From assembly GCF_014118685.1 (NCBI RefSeq), contig NZ_JACFAK010000003.1, positions 1 to 64,000 on the forward strand: DNA of 64,000 bases, read 5' to 3'. Each line of letters opens with the position of its first letter. Positions within the stretch are counted from its first letter, which is position 1. Below, in pieces: positions 16,344 to 24,585 of this stretch. The DNA comes from Flaviflexus huanghaiensis (lineage in GTDB: Bacteria; Actinomycetota; Actinomycetes; Actinomycetales; Actinomycetaceae). The notes under the pieces were generated by a model that ran no database searches, was not told the origin of the DNA, and saw nothing but the letters and a program-made list of their open reading frames with translations. Position numbers and translations under genes: made by a program.

Positions 16344-17099
16344 ATGCACATGAGAGCAACAGCAGTCCCTTCGAACATTGCGGCAACATCCGCCCTTCTC
16401 GTCGTCACGGTCGTCAACCTGACGGGGCAGATCTTCACGCCGCAATCGTTCATCACTCAGCTGAGCCAGGCGCTCATTGTGCCTGCGCTCGCGGCAATAC
16501 TCATCACCGCGACGGAGCCGCCGCGGAGCAGAATCGTCAGGCTCGGCTTTGTCGCACTCGTCTTCTGGTGGCTCGGTGATGTGCTACCTCTCATGCTGAC
16601 GGGCAGAGCAGCACTCCTCGCGATGATGGTCGCCTTCGCGGGGGCGCAAGTCGCGTATACCGTCGCATTTTGGCCCTATCGCAAGCGGTCAATCCTTACG
16701 AAGCCGATTCTGGCCGTGCCCTACGTCGTCCTTGTCGTCGTTATCCTTGCCCTGTCCTTCCAGGGCGCGGGCCTGCTCTTCATTACCGTCATCGTCTATT
16801 CCGTTGCCACCGTCATCATGGCCATCGCTGCCACGGGAATGGGGCCGGTCGGGTCGGCCGGCGGCGTCCTCTTCCTCCTGCTCAACGCACTCGTCTTGCT
16901 TCCCGCCTTCACGGACCTTGAGCTTCCGGGCGGTCCGTTCACGATCATGCTCGTCTACGTTGTGAGCCAGGCACTGCTCGTCCATGCGATCATGCGCGAG
17001 GCGGAACTCAACATGCCACGCCCCGTCATCCAAACCGATCCTGTCATCCGCCAACCCGACCCTGCCGCCCTGCAGACATCCCAGGATTCGCAGGTGTGA
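16344..17099 (+). CDS. YhhN family integral membrane protein (lysoplasmalogenase-like, 251 aa)
   Basis: About eight hydrophobic segments fill the chain. The motif WWLGDVLPLML (TM3) and GAQVAYTVAFW (TM4-5) match the YhhN/TMEM86 pattern of acidic residues in the membrane. Eukaryotic TMEM86B is a lysoplasmalogenase; the bacterial activity is less certain. A Pro-rich, Gln-rich cytoplasmic tail of about 30 residues is unusual. The start is ATG 16344 or ATG 16350; neither has a strong ribosome-binding site. TACAAT at 16292-16297 is a candidate -10 element. A strong hairpin follows at 17110-17139. Confidence 0.7.
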   Translation: MHMRATAVPSNIAATSALLVVTVVNLTGQIFTPQSFITQLSQALIVPALAAILITATEPPRSRIVRLGFVALVFWWLGDVLPLMLTGRAALLAMMVAFAGAQVAYTVAFWPYRKRSILTKPILAVPYVVLVVVILALSFQGAGLLFITVIVYSVATVIMAIAATGMGPVGSAGGVLFLLLNALVLLPAFTDLELPGGPFTIMLVYVVSQALLVHAIMREAELNMPRPVIQTDPVIRQPDPAALQTSQDSQV

Positions 17100-17109
17100 A
17101 TTGAGACGT

Positions 17110-17139
17110 AAGCAAAGCCCGCGACTGCGGGCTTTGCTT
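17110..17139. terminator. Bidirectional terminator between YhhN and P-type ATPase genes
   Basis: AAGCAAAGCCCGC at 17110-17122 pairs perfectly with GCGGGCTTTGCTT at 17127-17139 around GACT. It lies between two convergent genes, 10 bases after one stop and 8 bases after the other. Confidence 0.9.
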
Positions 17140-17147
17140 ATTGCGGA

Positions 17148-19049
17148 TTAGGCGACTGCAGTGACAGGCTCACGCTTGTTCACTGTTGCCTTCTGTTTCT
17201 CCGGCCTCCGCATGAGTCGCATTGCGTTGACGATGACGACAAGGACGGACGCTTCGTGGACGAGCATGCCGATCGCCATTGTCACCCCGCCGGCAAAGAC
17301 GCCAGCCAGGAGCGCTCCGACTGTGATGAGGGCGATCGCGATGTTCTGCCTCATGACGGCGACTGTCCGTTTGGCAAGACCGATCGCTTCGGGGATCTTC
17401 AGCAGATCATCGGCCATGAGCGCGATATCAGCGGTCTCGATCGCAACGTCGGTTCCCGCTACCCCCATCGCCACACCGATATCGGCCGTGGCGAGTGCAG
17501 GTGCGTCGTTGACGCCATCACCGACCATGGCGACCGTGTATCCCTCATTCTGCAGATCCTCAATCGCCGTCAGCTTGTCCTCGGGTAGCAGGCCAGCGCG
17601 GACCTCGTCGATACCGATCTGCTTCGCGATCGCGTGAGCGACGAGGGGCGCGTCACCTGTCAGCATGACGACACGCTTGACGCCGGCACGGTGGAGGGCG
17701 TCGACCATCGCCTTCGCCTCTTCTCGGACCTGGTCCGCAACTGCGATGACGCCAAGCACGCGACTATCGACGGCAACAATCATCGGGGTCTTGCCCTCTG
17801 AGGCGAGACGGTCGGCCGTTGCAGAGGCCTCGCCGAGGTCGGTCAGACCCTCCTGCTCGAGCAGAGCAATGTTACCGACGAGGATGCGGGTGCCGGATTC
17901 CTCGGCGATGATGCCTTTGCCGGCGACCGGGTGGGTCGAGTCCGGGAAGCCGGGGGTCGTGAGCCCCTCGGCGGCAGCCGCCTCTAGAATCGGTGTTGCG
18001 AGCGGATGTTCGGAGCCAGCTTCGGCGATCGCAGCCCAGCGCAGCACCTCTGATGATGAGCCCCCCATCGTCACGACGTCCGTGAGGACAGGCCTGCCCT
18101 CGGTGAGGGTTCCAGTCTTGTCGAGTGTGACCGCGTCGATCCTCGCTGAGTTTTCAAGGAACTCGCCGCCCTTGATGAGGATGCCGTCCTTCGCGGCGCG
18201 GCCGATGCCGGCGACGATGGCAACGGGAATGGAGATGACGAGCGCACCGGGGCAGCCGATGACAAGAAGAGTGAGCGCAAGCGTGACGTTGCCGGTGATG
18301 AGCCCAAATGTGAGCGCAAGGATAATAATTCCAGGGGTGTACCACTGGGAGAACCGGTCCATGAAGGCCTGGGTTTTTGCCTTCGCCTCAGCTGCCTCTT
18401 CGACACGGGTGATTATCTTCGCCAGGGTCGTGTCGGCACCGACTCCGGTGGCCTCCACCTGGAGCAGACCTCCTGTTGAGATGGTGCCAGCGAAGACCTG
18501 GTCTCCTGGGCCCTTCGCTGCCGGGATTGACTCTCCGGTGATGGAAGCCTGATCGAGCGCGCCAGTTCCAGCAACGACAACGCCGTCAACAGGCGCCTTG
18601 GCACCGTTCTTGATGATGACAGTCTCGCCAGGCTTGACGGTGAAAGCTGGCACCTCGACCTGGTCGCCGTCGCGCACAACGATGGCGACATCGGGTGCCA
18701 CCTCGATGAGATCAGACAGCGCGGAGCGCGTCTTGTTCATCGTTCTTACTTCGAGGGCGTGGCCGAACGAGAAGAGAAACGTCACCGCCGCCGCTTCCCA
18801 ATAGTTATTGATGATGATGGCGCCGACCGCTGCCACAGAGACAAGCAGGTCGATGGCGATGCTGCCGACCCGCAGTGCACTTAGTGCCTTCTTGAGGATA
18901 GGCAGGCCTGCAATGATCGCGGCGGTGATCATGAAGACATTACCCCACGTCTCGCTGCCGAGTAGCTCTGCCGTCCACGAGGCGACGATGGCGAGGCCAG
19001 CCATGGCAGGATTTGCCCACGACCCTCGCAGTCGCATACCGATGTTCAT
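17148..19049 (-). CDS. Heavy-metal P1B-type ATPase with CPG motif, no HMA domain (633 aa)
   Basis: It is a metal-translocating P-type ATPase of the CadA/ZntA lineage. The actuator domain has TGES (171-174). The phosphorylated Asp is D310 in DKTGTLTEGRP. SEHPLA marks the nucleotide-binding domain, and the hinge is VGDGVNDAPALATADIG. The membrane metal motif is C266-P267-G268 (IGCPGALVIS), where zinc and copper pumps have CPC. The last membrane segment reads MLVHEASVLVVIVNAMRL, lacking the Asp of ZntA. There is no N-terminal metal-binding domain. AAAGGA precedes ATG 19049. The metal cannot be assigned from these residues, and no metal-responsive regulator gene is adjacent. Confidence 0.88.
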   Translation of the reverse strand: MNIGMRLRGSWANPAMAGLAIVASWTAELLGSETWGNVFMITAAIIAGLPILKKALSALRVGSIAIDLLVSVAAVGAIIINNYWEAAAVTFLFSFGHALEVRTMNKTRSALSDLIEVAPDVAIVVRDGDQVEVPAFTVKPGETVIIKNGAKAPVDGVVVAGTGALDQASITGESIPAAKGPGDQVFAGTISTGGLLQVEATGVGADTTLAKIITRVEEAAEAKAKTQAFMDRFSQWYTPGIIILALTFGLITGNVTLALTLLVIGCPGALVISIPVAIVAGIGRAAKDGILIKGGEFLENSARIDAVTLDKTGTLTEGRPVLTDVVTMGGSSSEVLRWAAIAEAGSEHPLATPILEAAAAEGLTTPGFPDSTHPVAGKGIIAEESGTRILVGNIALLEQEGLTDLGEASATADRLASEGKTPMIVAVDSRVLGVIAVADQVREEAKAMVDALHRAGVKRVVMLTGDAPLVAHAIAKQIGIDEVRAGLLPEDKLTAIEDLQNEGYTVAMVGDGVNDAPALATADIGVAMGVAGTDVAIETADIALMADDLLKIPEAIGLAKRTVAVMRQNIAIALITVGALLAGVFAGGVTMAIGMLVHEASVLVVIVNAMRLMRRPEKQKATVNKREPVTAVA

Positions 19050-19217
19050 GTCCAGTCCTTTTCTAGATGATGACTCGAATCTACGGACCGGCGTCAGAAC
19101 GCTCCATGATCGGCGTCAATCATCGCCAAAAAGCATCCTGTGGAGCGGGGCACGATAGATCCGCGTGCGGATTGGACTGGTAAGGGCTCTGGCTCCCAGC
19201 GGGGACATGCCTGAGAA

Positions 19218-19255
19218 GGCAGGGTGGGAAGGGCGATAGCCCCTCCCACCCTGCC
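19218..19255 (-). terminator. Terminator after the NAD-binding protein gene
   Basis: GGCAGGGTGGGAAGGGC (19218-19234) pairs with GCCCCTCCCACCCTGCC (19239-19255) with one mismatch around GATA. It begins 30 bases after the stop of the minus-strand gene at 19285 and should insulate the P-type ATPase gene. Confidence 0.8.
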
Positions 19256-19284
19256 TCAGTGCGCGCGGTCTAGACGGCCGGCAT

Positions 19285-19926
19285 CTACTCATCGCCAATC
19301 GTGAACCGGACCCTGCTGTGAGCGGGGTTCTCCAGCTCGTCGAGGATGGCGACCGCCATGGTCCCTGTCGACGTGTGTGATGATCCGTCGGCGGACATCA
19401 TGATCTCGTCAGTGCCGACGACCGGCTTTGTGGCGGGTCCGTCGAAGAAGAGGGCCTGCGGTGAGACGCCGACCCAGTCAGCGTCCGTGACGCCCTCGAG
19501 TAGCGTGAGCTGGTCCAGCTGACTTTCGGGGATCGCGATCCACTGGTCAGAGTCCTCCTCGAGTCTCATGTCCTCGATAAAGGGGTGCCGATCATCGCCG
19601 GCGACGAGCGAGCCCGCTCCGAGGATGAAGACAAGGCGCGGCTTGCCCGAGTCGGCGATTGAGACGAGGTGCCGTGTGAGGTCGACGTGCTTGCCGGCCT
19701 CGGGCGGAATGAAACCTGTCGCGTTGACGAGAGCATCAAATTGGTCGACGTCGGCTCTCTCAAGCTCAAAGCCGTTCTTCTCGAGAATTGTCACGTCGCT
19801 ACCAAGCACTCCGCGGGCCCGGCCGCGGCTACGGACGATAGCGGTCGTGTCGTGACCGCGCCCCAGGGCCTCCCTGTAGATGGCGGAGCCGGCTTTACCG
19901 CCCGCTCCGATGATTCCGATTCGCAT
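19285..19926 (-). CDS. NAD(P)-binding NmrA/SDR-like oxidoreductase (213 aa)
   Basis: The N-terminus MRIGIIGAGGKAGSAIYREALGRGH is a Rossmann dinucleotide-binding fold (GxxGxxG). DALVNATGFIPPE and LVFILGAGSLV follow as the third and fourth strands, and a GVSPQALFFDGP segment marks the substrate side. The pattern resembles the YwnB/NmrA-like atypical SDR group, which lacks the classical YxxxK pair. No substrate is apparent. I chose ATG 19926 because GGAAGGAGCG precedes it; 25 extra residues upstream have no fold similarity. The gene is monocistronic. Confidence 0.75.
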   Translation of the reverse strand: MRIGIIGAGGKAGSAIYREALGRGHDTTAIVRSRGRARGVLGSDVTILEKNGFELERADVDQFDALVNATGFIPPEAGKHVDLTRHLVSIADSGKPRLVFILGAGSLVAGDDRHPFIEDMRLEEDSDQWIAIPESQLDQLTLLEGVTDADWVGVSPQALFFDGPATKPVVGTDEIMMSADGSSHTSTGTMAVAILDELENPAHSRVRFTIGDE

Positions 19927-20106
19927 GTCGCTCCTTCCTCTTCCCTCGATCGTAGTTGCGCAAGGGGCCGCCGGGTTCGGAAAAGGTATCTCGTGCGACA
20001 TGGAATGGGTTCCGACGGGTGTCGGCGACGCTGGCGACCAACTGCAGGCCGGCTGGATCCTTGGCGGTTGTCCGCCAGCAGTCGGCTCGGCATGCCGAGC
20101 CGAGAG

Positions 20107-20607
20107 TCAGTTAGACGTGACAGGCGGCTGGGCGGACCAGGGGAACACAATCCATTCGTCGGTGTGCCGCCAGACGTAGTCGGGGGAGACGACGGAATGG
20201 GGCTTGCCATAGAGCACCGCAGATCGCACATCGCCACCAAATGTCTTGAGGATGTCGATCACAAGAGCGAGCGTGCGGCCCGAGTCAGCCACATCATCGA
20301 CGACAAGGAGATCCTTGCCCGCAAGATTGTCTGTATCAAGGAGTGGGGCGAGGAGGATCGGGTCGGGCAGTGTCTCCTCGACGTCGGTGTAGAACTCGAC
20401 ATTAATGGCGTCAGAGAGCTTGACTCCGAGAGAGTAGGAGAGCGCCCCGGCGGGAAGGAGTCCGCCGCGCGCGACGGCGATGATGACCTCCGGCTTGAAT
20501 CCCGAATCTGCGATGCTCTGGGCTAGTTCTCGCGTGGCGTCGCCGAAGCCATCCCAGGTGAGAATTTCCTTCGAGTCCAGGTCCGATGAATCCGCGTGGT
20601 AGGCCAT
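20107..20607 (-). CDS. Phosphoribosyltransferase (purine salvage type, 166 aa)
   Basis: The PRPP-binding signature VVDDVADSGRTL and the N-terminal IIAVARGGLLPAG loop show a type I phosphoribosyltransferase. Total length and the C-terminal YVWRHTDEWIVFPW motif resemble xanthine-guanine/hypoxanthine phosphoribosyltransferases of the Gpt type, which convert 6-oxopurine bases to nucleotides. AAGGAG lies before ATG 20607. It is codirectional with ddh upstream, about 70 bases apart. Substrate choice among guanine, xanthine and hypoxanthine is not resolved. Confidence 0.82.
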   Translation of the reverse strand: MAYHADSSDLDSKEILTWDGFGDATRELAQSIADSGFKPEVIIAVARGGLLPAGALSYSLGVKLSDAINVEFYTDVEETLPDPILLAPLLDTDNLAGKDLLVVDDVADSGRTLALVIDILKTFGGDVRSAVLYGKPHSVVSPDYVWRHTDEWIVFPWSAQPPVTSN

Positions 20608-20678
20608 TCTGCTCCTTCGTGTCGTAGGGCCGATGCTACCCCGGCGCGGTCGCGGCGAGGTAGCGGGTCCAGGCTCGG

Positions 20679-21638
20679 TTAGACGTCGCGTGCGAGAAGC
20701 TCGTCGAGTGATTCTGGTGCGAGCAGGTAGGGCGGGATCTCGAGAACACTGAAGGCACCGGACAGGCCCGATTCCTTCAAACGGTAGGCGGCACGGCCGT
20801 AGGCCACCTGGACGGCTGCGGTGAAATGAGGGTTAGAGCCAAGTGTGAGCGAGAACTCGACCGTTGCGTTTGTCCCGCCGAGCTCACCGGTCGTAATGAC
20901 GCGGCCGCCATGCGGCAGCCCCTGGTGGTCGCGGGTGAACTCCTCTTCGGAGATGAAGTGGACCTCGACGTCGTAGCCGGCGAAGTAGTCCGGCATCGTC
21001 ACGATCTCCTCACGGATCCGGTCATGCTCCGACTCGTCCGCGACGACCCAGCACTGGCGAAGGTGGGCGTTGTGTCCGGTCACGTCACCGCCCGCGCCAT
21101 CCCGTGCTGCATTGACCGCGTCCTCCCGCGGAATGGTGTATTGGACGGCCCTTGTGACGCCGTCGATCCGCCGTAGCGCATCAGAGTGCCCCTGTGAGAC
21201 TCCCGTGCCCCAGAACGTGTTCTGCTGCGACTGGGGGAACAGCGAGGCAGCGAGGGTGCGGTTGAAAGAGAAGAGCCCCGGATCCCAGCCCGTGGCCACG
21301 ACCGCGACGTTGTCCCCGCTGACGGCAGCGTCGTCCATCGCGCCGTAGTGAGCTGGGATCTTCGAGTGCGTGTCATACGTGTCGACAGTTGTGAATGACG
21401 CAGCGAACGCCGTCGCCTGCTCTGGGATATCGGTTGCGCTACCGAGACAGAGGAAGAGGACATCGATCTCGTCCTTGTAGGAGTTGATGTCGGAGACAGG
21501 GTAGACGGGAGTGTCCGTGTCGAGCTCGGCCCGCCGTGAGAAGATGCCGACGAGCTCCATGTCCGGTTGACGGAGAATGCTGGATTCGACGCCCCTGCCG
21601 AGATTCCCGTATCCGACGATGGCAGTCCTGATGGTCAT
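20679..21638 (-). CDS. ddh: meso-Diaminopimelate dehydrogenase
   Basis: It catalyses the one-step NADPH-dependent amination of tetrahydrodipicolinate to meso-diaminopimelate for lysine and cell-wall synthesis. The sequence follows Corynebacterium glutamicum Ddh through most of its length: AIVGYGNLGRGVE, PDMELVGIFSRRA, DVLFLCLGSATDIPEQA, STGWDPG-like ATGWDPGLFSFNR, SQGHSDALRRI, PDYFAGYDVEV and HGGRVITTG. I chose ATG 21638 because GAAGG lies 8 bases before it; an ATG 6 bases upstream is also in frame. A succinylase-pathway dapC is present at 54193, so two routes to diaminopimelate appear to coexist. Confidence 0.95.
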   Translation of the reverse strand: MTIRTAIVGYGNLGRGVESSILRQPDMELVGIFSRRAELDTDTPVYPVSDINSYKDEIDVLFLCLGSATDIPEQATAFAASFTTVDTYDTHSKIPAHYGAMDDAAVSGDNVAVVATGWDPGLFSFNRTLAASLFPQSQQNTFWGTGVSQGHSDALRRIDGVTRAVQYTIPREDAVNAARDGAGGDVTGHNAHLRQCWVVADESEHDRIREEIVTMPDYFAGYDVEVHFISEEEFTRDHQGLPHGGRVITTGELGGTNATVEFSLTLGSNPHFTAAVQVAYGRAAYRLKESGLSGAFSVLEIPPYLLAPESLDELLARDV

Positions 21639-21765
21639 ATGCATCCTTCCCCACGCGTTTCTCGTTCGGTTAAGGCTAAAGGTCTTGCCTGACCGAAGTC
21701 GAGACGAGGCGCCCGCCTACCACGATGCAGGATGGCGGAGAGGCCACAGACGAACCATGGAATAT

Positions 21766-21781
21766 AGTTGCGACTTCAACT
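21766..21781 (+). promoter_or_regulatory. Palindrome before the LLM oxidoreductase gene
   Basis: AGTTG-CGACTT-CAACT is a perfect 5-base inverted repeat with a 6-base spacer, 38 bases before the start codon. Its shape fits a MarR/HxlR-type operator, as often seen before flavin oxidoreductases. No regulator gene is adjacent. Confidence 0.4.
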
Positions 21782-21818
21782 GTTAAAGGGTTGTGACCCC
21801 CAGCGAGAGAAGGACAGC

Positions 21819-22856
21819 ATGAAAGACGTCGAGTTCGGCCTCAACACATTTGGCGATATGACGGTGGATGCAGACGGTCATCCGAAGAGTTCCGCCCAGG
21901 TCATTAGGGATGTTGTCGAGGAGGCGGTTCTTGCCGACTCCCTCGGCATCGACGCTATTGGACTCGGTGAGCACCACCGCGATGACTACGCGATCTCGGC
22001 ACCGGACATGATTCTTGCCGCCATTGCCTCGCGCACGAACCACATCAAACTCGGCACAGCTGTCACGGTCCTCTCCTCGGAGGACCCGCTGCGGGTTTTC
22101 GAGCGATTCGCAACACTCGATGCGGTGAGCAGGGGCCGCGCAGAGGTCGTCGTTGGCCGGGGCTCCTTCACCGAGTCGTTCCCGCTCTTCGGCTACAAAC
22201 TGTCTGACTACACCACTCTCTTTGAGGAGAAGTTCGAGATCTTTACCGAAACCCTCAAAGAGCGTCCCATTCGATGGTCGGGCCAGCACCGAGCTCCGAT
22301 CGAAGGCGCCATGCTCATGCCGCGCACCGAGAACGGGCTGTCTGCATGGGTCGGGGTCGGCGGCTCGCCCGAGTCCGTCATCCGATCCGTGCGCCGCGGC
22401 ATCCCCATGATGCTCGCTGTTATTGGCGGTGCACCAGCTCGATTCCGACCGTTTGTTGACCTGTATGAGCGGGCACAGAAAGAGTTCGGGGTTGATACAC
22501 CAATGCCTCTCGGTATGCACTCGCCCGGCCATGTCGCCGACACGGATGAGCAGGCCCGCGCCGAGCTGTGGGAGCCGTTCCGTGCAAACCGCATCCGGAT
22601 CGGGCGGGAACGCGGGTGGGATGATCCGACCTACGAGAGCTTTGTCGAGGAGATCGAGCACGGGGCGCTGTTTGTTGGCTCGCCCGAAACCGTTGCGCAG
22701 AAGATCTCTGAGAATGTCCGCATCCTTGGCCTCGACCGCTTCGACTTTAAATATTCCAATGGCCCGATGCCGCATGAGCAGCTCATGACCTCGCTTGAGC
22801 TTTACGGCACGAAGGTCCTGCCGCGCGTCAAGGACATACTGTCCAGGGTGCGGTGA
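21819..22856 (+). CDS. LLM class flavin-dependent oxidoreductase (345 aa)
   Basis: This is a luciferase-like TIM-barrel flavoprotein. Typical elements are LADSLGIDAIGLGEHHRDDYA (first part shown), APDMILAAIA, LGTAVTVLSSEDPLRV, RAEVVVGRGSFTESFPLFGY and the C-terminal LFVGSPETVAQKI. The GEHH motif and strand order fit FMN-dependent monooxygenases of this superfamily; the substrate is unknown. I chose ATG 21819 because GAGAAGGA precedes it. A palindrome at 21766-21781 is a possible operator. The gene is divergent from ddh. Confidence 0.85.
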   Translation: MKDVEFGLNTFGDMTVDADGHPKSSAQVIRDVVEEAVLADSLGIDAIGLGEHHRDDYAISAPDMILAAIASRTNHIKLGTAVTVLSSEDPLRVFERFATLDAVSRGRAEVVVGRGSFTESFPLFGYKLSDYTTLFEEKFEIFTETLKERPIRWSGQHRAPIEGAMLMPRTENGLSAWVGVGGSPESVIRSVRRGIPMMLAVIGGAPARFRPFVDLYERAQKEFGVDTPMPLGMHSPGHVADTDEQARAELWEPFRANRIRIGRERGWDDPTYESFVEEIEHGALFVGSPETVAQKISENVRILGLDRFDFKYSNGPMPHEQLMTSLELYGTKVLPRVKDILSRVR

Positions 22857-22929
22857 CCGGGCTTCCACCGTCCTCACAGGGCCATTTGGAACACTGTGTG
22901 AAAGCTAATCGGCGAGAAAGGCTGGCCCC

Positions 22930-23559
22930 ATGAAGGTGAATATGCTTGGACTTGGAGCGGCGCTCGTGCTCACTCTCGCAGCGTGCGGTGACGGCGAAGA
23001 AGACGTCGCATCGGATACGAGCGACGCCACGACTATCGCGACCCGCGACACCGCCACGACCGACAGTGACGACACGGCGACCGATGACACGGACGACGCT
23101 GACGGTCGGGACGCCGCCCGTCCCGACGGAGCGACCGACCTCGACGGGCACGTGTTTGACGTCAGCCTCGATGAGGCGCTCGAGATCGCGAGATCCGAGT
23201 CCGGTTCGCAGGAGAACCCGTACAAGATCGCCATCGACTGGGAGGACTCTGCCTGGCAGTGGGAGATCGACATCATGTCAGATGCGCAGGACTGGGAAAT
23301 CCGGATCGATGCGACGACGGGCGAGATCCGCGAGTCAGAGTCGGACAGCGAGGACGACCCGGAGAGGCCGCTCGAACTCGACACCCTCATCGCTTATGAG
23401 GGGGCGATTGATTCCGCTGTGGCCGAGCGCCCCGGACGCGTGACGGGCTGGGAGCTATCGTGGGACGATGGGCGGCAGAGCTACGAAGTAGAAATCAACG
23501 ACGACTCAGAAGTCAAGGTTGACGCGCTTACCGGCGACGTCGTGAAGGTTGATGATTAA
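22930..23559 (+). CDS. Acidic PepSY-domain lipoprotein (209 aa)
   Basis: The signal peptide ends in a lipobox (LTLAAC), so the mature protein should be membrane-anchored outside the cell. An Asp/Thr-rich linker of about 45 residues follows. Two PepSY-like repeats come next, around residues 76-140 (SLDEALEIA, WEIRIDATTGEI) and 148-209 (YEVEINDDSEVKVDALTG). PepSY domains are thought to inhibit proteases or sense envelope stress. The chain is strikingly acidic. GAGAAAGG lies before ATG 22930. The TAA stop shares one base with the start of the next gene (TAATG), so the two are coupled. Confidence 0.8.
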   Translation: MKVNMLGLGAALVLTLAACGDGEEDVASDTSDATTIATRDTATTDSDDTATDDTDDADGRDAARPDGATDLDGHVFDVSLDEALEIARSESGSQENPYKIAIDWEDSAWQWEIDIMSDAQDWEIRIDATTGEIRESESDSEDDPERPLELDTLIAYEGAIDSAVAERPGRVTGWELSWDDGRQSYEVEINDDSEVKVDALTGDVVKVDD

Positions 23560-23861
23560 TGACAGAAATGAAGTACAACGAGCAGAGCTCCCGCTACGAA
23601 GCACATGTTGACGGAGAGACAGTCGGGTTTATCGACTACAGGCGCGAGGGCGACACGATCGTCGCGATTCACACCCAGATCGGCGAGCAACATCAGGGCG
23701 AAGGACTGGGCGGCAAGCTTGTTGCCAATTTCCTCGACGACGCACGGGCGTCCGGACTCAACGTCCTTCCGCAGTGCGGTTACGTCGCCAGCGTCATAAG
23801 CAAGAACGAGCAGTACATTGACCTCGTCCCAGCCGAGCGGCGCCGCGACTTCGGGCTCTGA
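23559..23861 (+). CDS. Small GNAT-like acetyltransferase (YjdJ/Acetyltransf_CG type, 100 aa)
   Basis: The protein matches the compact single-domain acetyltransferase family. It has YEAHVDGETVGFIDYR, the acetyl-CoA loop QHQGEGLGGKLV, and the characteristic LPQCGYVASVI with a Cys, followed by a short helix ending in HP/DLV-like NEQYIDLV. The role of these small enzymes is unclear. Its ATG overlaps the stop of the lipoprotein gene by one base, an unusual pairing of an envelope lipoprotein and a cytosolic acetyltransferase. It converges on tag with 14 bases between stops. Confidence 0.78.
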   Translation: MTEMKYNEQSSRYEAHVDGETVGFIDYRREGDTIVAIHTQIGEQHQGEGLGGKLVANFLDDARASGLNVLPQCGYVASVISKNEQYIDLVPAERRRDFGL

Positions 23862-23875
23862 TCGCGGGGCCGTTC

Positions 23876-24505
23876 TTACGCAGGCATTGTTGCGAGAACG
23901 GCTGCGACCGCTTCCTCGGCGGGGTCCCTCCGCCACGAGCCGATCGGATGGTCGTTGACGATACCGATGGCCTGCATCATCGCGTAGGCGGTAACGGGCC
24001 CCAAGTGGAGGAAGCCCCGGGATTTCAGATCCTTTGCGAGCGCGACTGATTCAGCCGACTGGCTGGGTTGGTCGCGCTCTGCCATGACAGTGTGGGAGGC
24101 GGGGCGATACGACCAAATGAGGACCGGAAGACCTGCCTCAATGGCGCCTCGCTGGCCTAGCAGAGGATCATCGCGAAGGTCGAGGGTCGCACGGGCATTA
24201 TTGATCGTCGAGATGATTTTCCGGCGATTTCGAATGATCGTCGCATCTGCAAGTAGCCGGTCGATGTCACCCGAGTCGAACGTGGCGACGGTTGCCGGAT
24301 CGAACCCAGCGAAAGCACTCCGGAATGCGTCGCGCCGTTTGAGGATCGTCGTCCACGAGAGCCCCGACTGGAACACCTCGAGGGTGAGCCTCTCGAACAC
24401 GCCAGTCTCAGTCGTGACCGGCATGCCCCATTCCGTGTCGTAGTACTCGCGCTCGATGGTGCTGCGCTCCGCCCAGCCGGGGCGAATGAGATTATCCATG
24501 GGCAC
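23876..24505 (-). CDS. tag: DNA-3-methyladenine glycosylase I, zinc site lost (209 aa)
   Basis: It excises 3-methyladenine from alkylated DNA. The helix-hairpin-helix glycosylase pattern is clear: YYDTEWGMP, LEVFQSGLSWTTIL (with the catalytic-site Glu and Trp), DATIIRNRRKI and a C-terminal QAIGIVNDH. E. coli TAG holds a structural zinc through C4, H17, H175 and C179. Here the matching residues are P9, Y22, H186 and S190, so three of four ligands are gone. I chose GTG 24505 because GGAGG lies 8 bases before it; ATG 24499 is the alternative. The gene converges on the GNAT gene. Confidence 0.87.
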   Translation of the reverse strand: MPMDNLIRPGWAERSTIEREYYDTEWGMPVTTETGVFERLTLEVFQSGLSWTTILKRRDAFRSAFAGFDPATVATFDSGDIDRLLADATIIRNRRKIISTINNARATLDLRDDPLLGQRGAIEAGLPVLIWSYRPASHTVMAERDQPSQSAESVALAKDLKSRGFLHLGPVTAYAMMQAIGIVNDHPIGSWRRDPAEEAVAAVLATMPA

Positions 24506-24585
24506 AGGCTAGGCCTCCACAACAGGCCCGCGCCCGCTATCCACATGGGGACGCAGGCGCGGGAGAGGTGCTGAACGCAGTGGGG

